NCBI RefSeq assembly: GCF_000474945.1
Contig: NZ_KI440837.1
Coordinates: forward strand, 62,001 to 126,000
DNA length: 64,000 nucleotides
DNA from: Solimonas soli DSM 21787
Lineage (GTDB): Bacteria; Pseudomonadota; Gammaproteobacteria; Nevskiales; Nevskiaceae
Direction of reading: 5' to 3'
Below the pieces are notes generated by a model. It was given only the letters and a program-made list of their open reading frames with translations. It searched no databases and was not told the DNA's origin. Positions 56,901 to 64,000 of the stretch are shown piece after piece; the stretch's first letter is position 1, and each line of letters begins with the position of its first letter. A program made the position numbers and the translations under genes.

Positions 56901-57754
56901 GAGGTCTTCGCCAGGAACCGATGGATCTTCTTCAAGTCTTCCCAGCTCTTCGCCTTCTCGCGCGGGCTGCGCAGCAGATAGGCGGGATGGTAGGTGATGA
57001 AGAGGGGCGTCCGCTGCGGCCCGTACTGGTACATCGGCCCGCGCAGGCGCGACAGCGGCGCGTCGCTGTCGAGCAGGCGCTGCGCGGCGATGCGGCCGAG
57101 CGCGACGATCAGCTTCGGCTTCACCAGCTCGATCTGCCGGTCGAGATACGGACGGCAGGCCTCGACCTCGTCGGCCTCCGGGTCGCGATTGCCCGGCGGC
57201 CGGCACTTGACGACGTTGGCGATGAACACCGCCGAGGCCGCATCGTCCTTCTGCCGCGAACGGCCGATCGCCTTGAGCATCTCGTCGAGCAACTGGCCGG
57301 CGCGGCCGACGAAGGGCTCGCCGCGCGCATCCTCGTCGGCGCCCGGCCCTTCGCCGACGATCATCAGCGGCGCGTTCTCGGTACCGACGCCGAACACCGT
57401 GTTGCTGCGCGTGCCGCACAGCTTGCAGGCCGTGCAGTCCTTGACCATCGCGCGCAGCCCGGCCCAGTCGCGCGGCACTTCGGCCGCGGGCTTGCGCGCG
57501 GCGGGCGGCGCCGACTCGGACACGCGCACCGCGGCCGCGGCTTGGGCGATGCGCGGCGACGGCCGCGAAAGCGGTGGGCGTGGCGGCTCGCCCGGCGCGG
57601 CGGGCCCGGCTGCTGCCGGACGCGCGGCGCGTGGCGCCTCGGCTTCGACCGCCGCCAGTGCTTCGCCTTCGACGATGTCCGGCTCGGCGCCACGCGGGCG
57701 CCAGGCATCGATGCCCAGGAGTTTCAGATAACGCTGGCGGCGCGTGGCGTCCAT
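56897..57754 (-). CDS. Uracil-DNA glycosylase, family 4 (iron-sulfur)
   Basis: A 285-residue family 4 uracil-DNA glycosylase (SPO1 DNA-polymerase-like type). The N-terminal 90 residues are a low-complexity Ala/Pro linker. The catalytic domain has the 4Fe-4S cysteines CTACKLC, then CRPPGNRDP and EACRPYL, the uracil-binding GEGPGADEDARGEPFVGRAG and the ITYHPAYLLRSPREK motif containing the active-site His. The start at 57752-57754 (MDATRRQRYLKLLGID) is probable; no strong ribosome-binding site decides it. Thermophile and mesophile members both occur. Confidence 0.92.
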   Translation of the reverse strand: MDATRRQRYLKLLGIDAWRPRGAEPDIVEGEALAAVEAEAPRAARPAAAGPAAPGEPPRPPLSRPSPRIAQAAAAVRVSESAPPAARKPAAEVPRDWAGLRAMVKDCTACKLCGTRSNTVFGVGTENAPLMIVGEGPGADEDARGEPFVGRAGQLLDEMLKAIGRSRQKDDAASAVFIANVVKCRPPGNRDPEADEVEACRPYLDRQIELVKPKLIVALGRIAAQRLLDSDAPLSRLRGPMYQYGPQRTPLFITYHPAYLLRSPREKAKSWEDLKKIHRFLAKTS

Positions 57755-57816
57755 ACGGCCTATTTTAGCCGTGGATGCCGACGCGCCGGCAGCGGGTCCG
57801 GGCTGATTCAGGCGAA

Positions 57817-59520
57817 TCAGGCGACGCGGCGTTCGGCCTGCGGACGGCGCAGCGCGCGCGCGCGATTGACGCCGGACAGGATGGCCTTCAGCGAGGCGGT
57901 GACGATGTTCGGATCGCGCGCCGCGCCGAACAGCGCCTTGCCGTCGCCGACCTTGAGCTCGATGTAGGCCACCGCCGCCGAATCGGCGCCGCTGGTGATC
58001 GCGTGCTCGTGGTAATCGACGACGGTCACCTTCTCGCCGATCAGCTGCGACAGGCCGGCGATGAACGCGTCGATCGGGCCGTTGCCGCGGCCGGCGAGCT
58101 TCTGTGCGCGGCCGTCGATGCGGATCTCGGTCGACAGCTCGACTTCGTTGCGCGTCGAATCCTCGACCAGGTGATGCGAGACATAGCCATAGGGCTGCTG
58201 CGCGTCGAAGTAGTGCCGGATGAAGATGCCGCCGATGTCCTCGGCCGTCATCTCCTTGCCGCTCTCGTCCATGGCCTCCTGCACGACCTGCGAGAACTCG
58301 ATCTGCAGGCGACGCGGCAGCACCAGACCGTACTCGTGCTCGAGCAGGTACGAGATGCCGCCCTTGCCCGACTGCGAATTGACGCGGATCACCGCCTCGT
58401 AGGAGCGGCCCAGGTCCATCGGGTCGATCGGCAGATACGGCATTTCCCAGATGTCGCCGTCCTGGCGCGCGGCGAACGCCTTCTTGATGGCGTCCTGGTG
58501 CGAACCGGAGAACGAGGTGTAGACCAGATCGCCGACGTAGGGATGGCGCGGATGCACCGGCAGCTGGTTGCAGTACTCGACGACGCGGCGGATTTCATCG
58601 ATGTCCGAAAAATTCAGCTGCGGATCGACGCCCTGCGTGTACAGGTTCAGCGCCAGGTTGACGACGTCGAAGTTGCCGGTGCGCTCGCCGTTGCCGAACA
58701 GCGTGCCTTCGATGCGTTCGGCGCCGGCCATCAGCGCGAATTCGCCGGCGGCGGTGCCGGTGCCGCGGTCATTGTGCGGATGCACGGACAGGATGATCGC
58801 CTCGCGCTTGGCGACGTTGCGGTGCATCCACTCGATCATGTCGGCGAAGATGTTCGGCGTCGAATGCTCGACCGTCGACGGCAGGTTGATGATCAGCGGA
58901 TCGTCCCGGGTCGCGCCGAAGGCCTCGACCACGGCGTCGACCACCTGCTTGGAGAATTCCAGCTCGGTGCCGGAGAACATTTCCGGCGAATACTCGAAGC
59001 GCCACCGGGTGCCCGGATTCTCGTTCGCCAGCTGGCGCGCCAGGCGCGCATGCCTGATCGCCAGATCGTTGAGCACCTGCTCCTTCGTCATGTTGAAGAC
59101 GACGCGGCGCATGATCGGCGCGACGGCGTTGTAGACGTGCACGATGGCCTGCCTGGCGCCCTTCAGTGATTCGAAAGTGCGGCGGATCAGCTCCTCGCGG
59201 GCCGGCGTCAGCACCTGGATGGTGACGTCGTCCGGAATCAGGTCCTCGTTGATCAGGCGGCGCACGAAGTCGAACTCGGTCTGCGAGGCGCTCGGAAAGC
59301 CGACCTCGATCTCCTTGAAGCCGATGCGGATCAGCTCGCGGAACATGCGCAGCTTGCGTTCGACGTTCATCGGCTCGATCAGCGCCTGGTTGCCGTCGCG
59401 AAGGTCGGTCGACAGCCAGATCGGCGCCTTGGTGAGCACGGTGTCCGGCCACTGGCGGTCGCGCAGATGCACGGGTTTGAACGAGCGGTACTTGGTCGAC
59501 GGGTCTTTCAGCATGGTCAT
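57817..59520 (-). CDS. leuA: 2-isopropylmalate synthase (long type)
   Basis: LeuA condenses 2-oxoisovalerate with acetyl-CoA, committing carbon to leucine. The 567-residue protein is the long form (compare about 520 in E. coli), with an N-terminal extension [20 protein letters not shown], the HMGL-like catalytic motif [19 protein letters not shown] (about 33-51), [20 protein letters not shown] with metal-binding His, and a C-terminal LeuA-dimer domain where leucine feedback acts. The start ATG at 59518-59520 has AGGA upstream; a second ATG two codons on is possible. A leucine-rich leader peptide and hairpin precede it. Confidence 0.95.
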   Translation of the reverse strand: MTMLKDPSTKYRSFKPVHLRDRQWPDTVLTKAPIWLSTDLRDGNQALIEPMNVERKLRMFRELIRIGFKEIEVGFPSASQTEFDFVRRLINEDLIPDDVTIQVLTPAREELIRRTFESLKGARQAIVHVYNAVAPIMRRVVFNMTKEQVLNDLAIRHARLARQLANENPGTRWRFEYSPEMFSGTELEFSKQVVDAVVEAFGATRDDPLIINLPSTVEHSTPNIFADMIEWMHRNVAKREAIILSVHPHNDRGTGTAAGEFALMAGAERIEGTLFGNGERTGNFDVVNLALNLYTQGVDPQLNFSDIDEIRRVVEYCNQLPVHPRHPYVGDLVYTSFSGSHQDAIKKAFAARQDGDIWEMPYLPIDPMDLGRSYEAVIRVNSQSGKGGISYLLEHEYGLVLPRRLQIEFSQVVQEAMDESGKEMTAEDIGGIFIRHYFDAQQPYGYVSHHLVEDSTRNEVELSTEIRIDGRAQKLAGRGNGPIDAFIAGLSQLIGEKVTVVDYHEHAITSGADSAAVAYIELKVGDGKALFGAARDPNIVTASLKAILSGVNRARALRRPQAERRVA

Positions 59521-59543
59521 GACGGCATTCCTGGCCGGTGTCG

Positions 59544-59565
59544 GACACGGCCCCACGGGCGTGTC
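59544..59565 (-). promoter_or_regulatory. Hairpin upstream of the leuA ribosome-binding site
   Basis: In the mRNA: GACACGCCC, loop GTG, GGG, bulged C, CGTGTC: a 9-bp stem with one bulge, ending 23 nt before the leuA ATG. No U-run follows, so it would act on translation or through Rho rather than as an intrinsic terminator. Confidence 0.55.
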
Positions 59566-59603
59566 GCGGCGGGATTCGGGGGGTGAAGCTCTGGAGTCGG
59601 TTT

Positions 59604-59623
59604 GCACGGTTTCGGCCCCGTGC
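59604..59623 (-). promoter_or_regulatory. Second hairpin in the leuA leader
   Basis: GCACGG, 8-nt loop, CCGTGC. Its CACGG arm can also pair with CCGTG in the 3' arm of the downstream hairpin, so the two could be alternative structures. Confidence 0.45.
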
Positions 59624-59644
59624 TGGCGCGGTCGTCTGTCTGCC

Positions 59645-59734
59645 TTACGGCAGAAGCGCGAGACCGAGAAGCGCGAGCGCCGGCGCCGCACGGAGCGTGC
59701 GGTTCGCGGTGTCGATGTGACGGGCGCTGTTCAT
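59645..59734 (-). CDS. leuL: Leucine-rich leader peptide of leuA
   Basis: A 29-codon open frame from ATG 59732-59734 to TAA 59645-59647. The peptide begins [17 protein letters not shown] and ends [12 protein letters not shown], with seven Leu codons (CTC, CTT, CTG), six in the last eleven residues. It is followed by mutually overlapping hairpins and then leuA. Leu codons clustered at the end of a short frame before leuA is the hallmark of leucine attenuation. There is no Shine-Dalgarno, but the start lies within a few bases of the predicted transcription start, so it may be translated leaderless. Confidence 0.72.
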   Translation of the reverse strand: MNSARHIDTANRTLRAAPALALLGLALLP

Positions 59735-59742
59735 GGGCCGTT

Positions 59743-59771
59743 ACTGTAGACCAATTCGCCGCCCGGGAAAA
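59743..59771 (-). promoter_or_regulatory. Candidate promoter of leuL-leuA
   Basis: TTTTCC (59766-59771), a 17-bp spacer and TACAGT (59743-59748). The predicted start would be immediately before the leader peptide ATG. Confidence 0.5.
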
Positions 59772-59800
59772 CCCTCGTCGCCGACGAACGGGCCGCCGGC

Positions 59801-60595
59801 TCAGGCCGGCGGCTTGCGGCGCAGGCGCCGCCAGGCGATGACCACCGGACCGGACAGCGCGTAGGCGAAGAACACCAGGAAGAGGATGCGCGGCGGGTCG
59901 TACAGCACCAGCACGAACACGCCGATCAGTGCCGCGAGCGACAGGAAACGCACCCTCGCCTTGAGGTTGAGCTTCTTGAAGCTGTGGTAGCGGATGCTCG
60001 ACACCATCGACAGCGCCGTCGCCAGCGTCAGCGGCGCCGCGAAGCCGAGCACCTCGTCGCCGGCCAGCGGCATGTGCCCGGACACCCAGGAAAACAGCGA
60101 GCGGCTCGAATCGACGCAGCTCCACACGAAGAAGGTCACGACCGCCGCCGCCGCCGGGCTCGGCACGCCGTAGAAATCCTTGTTCGAGGTGGCGATCGCC
60201 GCCAGCACGTTGAAGCGGGCCAGGCGCAGGGCGGCGCAGGCCGCGTAGGCGAAGGCGATGATCCAGCCGAGCTTGCCGCCGATCCACGGGTAATCGGCGA
60301 GGTAATGCAGCGAAAAGGCGTAGATCAGGATCGCCGGCGCGATGCCGAAGGCGACCATGTCGCACAGCGAGTCGTATTCCTTGCCGAAATCCGTCTGCGT
60401 GTTGGTGAGGCGCGCGACGCGGCCGTCGAGGCCGTCGGCGATCATGGCGCCGAAGATGCCGAACACCGCGTGCTCGAAACGCCCGGCCATGGCCATGACG
60501 ATGGCGTAGAAACCGCCGAACAGCGTGCCCGTCGTCAGCAGGTTCGGCACCAGATAGATGCCCTTGCGGCGCTTGGCCGGCTTGCCGGTGTCCAT
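59801..60595 (-). CDS. pssA: CDP-diacylglycerol--serine O-phosphatidyltransferase
   Basis: PssA makes phosphatidylserine, precursor of phosphatidylethanolamine. The 264-residue inner-membrane protein has the CDP-alcohol phosphotransferase motif DGLDGRVARLTNTQTDFGKE then YDSLCD (about 54-79), matching D-G-(x)2-A-R-(x)8-G-(x)3-D-(x)3-D, and about eight hydrophobic segments. It is the integral-membrane (type II) enzyme, unlike the soluble E. coli one. It sits between ilvC and leuA, a common betaproteobacterial order. A terminator after ilvC suggests it has its own promoter; a TAAGAT (60626-60631) is the only -10 seen. Confidence 0.94.
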   Translation of the reverse strand: MDTGKPAKRRKGIYLVPNLLTTGTLFGGFYAIVMAMAGRFEHAVFGIFGAMIADGLDGRVARLTNTQTDFGKEYDSLCDMVAFGIAPAILIYAFSLHYLADYPWIGGKLGWIIAFAYAACAALRLARFNVLAAIATSNKDFYGVPSPAAAAVVTFFVWSCVDSSRSLFSWVSGHMPLAGDEVLGFAAPLTLATALSMVSSIRYHSFKKLNLKARVRFLSLAALIGVFVLVLYDPPRILFLVFFAYALSGPVVIAWRRLRRKPPA

Positions 60596-60676
60596 GAAGT
60601 TCGTGGGTTCCCTGTGGTCGGGCGAATCTTAGCGGGTTGTGCATGGCAATACGCGGAGCGCCCGGCGGCAAAATGA

Positions 60677-60704
60677 AAAAGGGCGCCCGAAGGCGCCCTT
60701 TTAT
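60677..60704. terminator. Bidirectional intrinsic terminator between ilvC and pssA
   Basis: AAAAGGGCGCC, CGAA loop, GGCGCCCTTTT (60677-60702). It lies 80 bp after the ilvC stop. A second hairpin ACGCTGC-TC-GCAGCGT (60768-60783) abuts that stop. Confidence 0.8.
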
Positions 60705-60782
60705 TCGCTACTTGCAGCGACGCAGACTCGCAACGCTAGGTCCCCATGCGTCGCAAGGGGCCCCTCCACGCTGCTCGCAGCG

Positions 60783-62481
<1,699 letters not shown>

Positions 62482-62516
62482 CGCGCCCCCTTCGTGGCCG
62501 ACCGCCCCTGACGAAC

Positions 62517-64000
62517 ATGAACGCCGTGCTGAAGACCCCGCATCCGCTCGCTGGCCACACCATGACCGGCGCCGAGATGCTCGTCCAGATCCTCGCCGAC
62601 GAGGGCGTGGACGTCGTCTTCGGCTACAGCGGCGGCGCCATTCTGCCCAGCTACGACGCGATCTTCCGCTTCAATGCCGCGCACGCCAGGGCCGACGGCA
62701 GCGAACCGATGCCGCTGATCGTGCCGGCCAACGAGCAGGCCGCCGGCTTCATGGCCGCCGGCTATTCGCGCGCCTCGGGCAAGGTCGGCGTCTGCATGGT
62801 GACCTCCGGCCCCGGCGCGACCAACACGGTGACGCCGGTGCGCGACTGCATGGCCGACTCGATCCCGATGGTGGTGATCTGCGGCCAGGTGCCGACCGCC
62901 GCGGTCGGCACCGACGCCTTCCAGGAGGCGCCGATCAGCTCGATCATGGGCGCCGCCGCCAAGCACGTGTTCCTGGTCACCGACGCCACCAAGCTCGAAG
63001 CGACCGTGCGCAGCGCCTTCGAGATCGCCCGCACCGGCCGCCCGGGTCCGGTCGTGGTCGACATCCCGAAGGATGTGCAGAACTGGTCCGGCCCGTTCCG
63101 CGGCGAAGGCACGCTGCCGCTGCCCGGCTACCGCGCGCGCCTCAAGGAGGTCTACGAGAACCGCGTGCAGCCGGCGCAGGCCGAGGCATTCCTGGAACTG
63201 CTGAAGGCGTCGAAGCGGCCGCTGATCTACGCCGGCGGCGGCGTGATCCACGGCGAAGCCGCGGCGAGCCTGCGCGCCTTCGCCAAGGCCTTCGGCATCC
63301 CGGTGACGACCACGCTGATGGGCATCGGCGCCTACGACACCACCGAGCCGCTGTGCCTGCAGATGCTCGGCATGCACGGCACCGCGTTCGCCAACTACGC
63401 GGTCGACGACTGCGATTTCCTGATCGCCATCGGCGCGCGCTTCGACGATCGCGTCGCCGGCAATCCGGCGCGTTTCGCGCCGAGCGCGAAGGCCATCGCC
63501 CACTTCGACATCGATCCGTCGGAGATCAACAAGGTCAAGCGCGTGCACTGGCATCACGTCGGCGAGCTGAACGCGGCGCTGACCACGCTGCGCGAACACA
63601 TCGCGGCACAGGGCTTCAGGCCCGACTACACGGCCTGGCACGCGCACATCGCCGAGCTGAAAAAGACCTACGCGATGAACTACGAGCGCGGCGGCGAGTG
63701 GATCCAGCCGCATGCGGTGATCGAGACGATCAATCGCATCACCAGGGGTGAAGCGGTGGTCGCCACCGGCGTCGGCCAGCACCAGATGTGGGCCGCGCAG
63801 TATTTCGATTTCAAGGAGCCGCGCCTGTGGCTGACCTCGGGCTCGATGGGCACCATGGGCTTCGGCCTGCCGGCCGCGCTCGGCGCCGCCTACGCGGCCA
63901 GGGGCAAGGTCGTCATCGACATCGACGGCGATGCCTCGATCCGCATGAACTACGGCGAGCTGGAAACGGCGACGACCTACAACATCCCGGTCAAGATCGT
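62517..64000 (+). CDS. ilvB: Acetolactate synthase large (catalytic) subunit (partial, C-terminus outside window)
   Basis: The thiamine-diphosphate subunit of acetohydroxyacid synthase. The first 494 residues are seen and the frame is open at the window end. Features: MTGAEMLVQILADEGVDVVF and GYSGGAILPSYDAIF, the catalytic Glu73 in VPANEQAAGFMAAGYSRASG, TSGPGATNTVTPVRDCMADS, and the thiamine-binding SMGTMGFGLPAALGAAYA with DIDGDASIRMNYGELETAT. The GYSGGAILPSYDAIF and DIDGDAS wording is closer to the eukaryote/alternative bacterial form than to E. coli IlvI. It is divergent from ilvH. Start ATG 62517-62519. Confidence 0.93.
   Translation, partial: MNAVLKTPHPLAGHTMTGAEMLVQILADEGVDVVFGYSGGAILPSYDAIFRFNAAHARADGSEPMPLIVPANEQAAGFMAAGYSRASGKVGVCMVTSGPGATNTVTPVRDCMADSIPMVVICGQVPTAAVGTDAFQEAPISSIMGAAAKHVFLVTDATKLEATVRSAFEIARTGRPGPVVVDIPKDVQNWSGPFRGEGTLPLPGYRARLKEVYENRVQPAQAEAFLELLKASKRPLIYAGGGVIHGEAAASLRAFAKAFGIPVTTTLMGIGAYDTTEPLCLQMLGMHGTAFANYAVDDCDFLIAIGARFDDRVAGNPARFAPSAKAIAHFDIDPSEINKVKRVHWHHVGELNAALTTLREHIAAQGFRPDYTAWHAHIAELKKTYAMNYERGGEWIQPHAVIETINRITRGEAVVATGVGQHQMWAAQYFDFKEPRLWLTSGSMGTMGFGLPAALGAAYAARGKVVIDIDGDASIRMNYGELETATTYNIPVKI

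Overview
The window is 64 kb of dense, GC-rich bacterial chromosome with about 56 protein genes, one tRNA, short intergenic gaps and many 4-base start/stop overlaps. Gene content and order (pcnB-folK-panB-panC, lptG/lptF against pepA-holC-valS, xseB-ispA-dxs, cysI with a DUF934 partner, ilvH-ilvC-pssA-leuA) point to a betaproteobacterium of the Burkholderiales/Rhodocyclales type. This is inferred from gene order and protein style, not from a database search. There is no prophage, insertion sequence or CRISPR array, so this is core genome with a few accessory envelope genes.

Layout. 1-7.4 kb, minus strand: parC (cut by the window edge), recQ, a YbaL-type K+/H+ antiporter and parE. 7.4-8.9 kb: a sigma-factor module (ECF sigma, a small membrane protein that may be its anti-sigma factor, a DUF6249 membrane protein). 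9-12.1 kb: isoprenoid genes xseB-ispA-dxs. 12.1-17.8 kb: a sulfite/siroheme module (cysG, a TauE/SafE permease, a CysB-type regulator, cysI, DUF934). 18-19.1 kb: two adjacent exported proteins of unknown function, closed by a perfect 36-bp palindromic terminator. 19.1-25.3 kb: amiC, tsaE, the NAD(P)HX repair enzyme, queG, pgi. 25.3-30.4 kb: a 2OG-Fe oxygenase, then panD, panC, panB, folK, pcnB. 30.5-36.6 kb: tRNA-Glu(CUC), rdgC, an MHYT signalling protein, an RDD protein, a lipoprotein, lptG/lptF. 36.9-43.9 kb: pepA, a phosphoethanolamine-transferase-like enzyme, holC, a lipoprotein, valS. 44-49.6 kb: a patatin phospholipase and a MoxR/DUF58/transglutaminase operon. 49.6-54.2 kb: a five-gene envelope operon including LpoB-like and COG3014-like proteins. 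54.5-57.8 kb: an acyltransferase, an MFS transporter, rimI and a family-4 uracil-DNA glycosylase. 57.8-64 kb: branched-chain amino acid and phospholipid genes (leuA, pssA, ilvC, ilvH on minus; ilvB on plus, cut by the edge).

The most interesting signals are RNA-level. (1) The 5' leaders of panD and panB each have their own promoter (TTGACC, 16-bp spacer, TAGAAT or TACACT). Each then carries a tandem pair of hairpins with the same 15-nt loop, TATGTCTTNNTGGGC in three of four copies with two pyrimidine/base changes in the fourth. In both leaders the upstream hairpin has a plain 6-bp stem, and the downstream one has 3 bp, a single bulged base and 7-8 more bp. This looks like a cis-regulatory RNA controlling pantothenate synthesis. 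(2) leuA is preceded by a 29-codon leader peptide ending in a leucine run (seven Leu codons) followed by a strong bulged hairpin next to the leuA ribosome-binding region, which is the architecture of attenuation. These may interact in one logic: the ilv/leu genes feed 2-oxoisovalerate to both leucine (LeuA) and pantothenate (PanB), and both branch enzymes carry leader RNAs in this window.

Metabolic connections: IlvB/IlvH/IlvC make the valine and leucine precursors; PanB, PanC and PanD assemble pantothenate; CysG makes siroheme for CysI; Dxs and IspA make prenyl diphosphates; LptF/LptG, AmiC, the LpoB-like operon and PssA serve the envelope.
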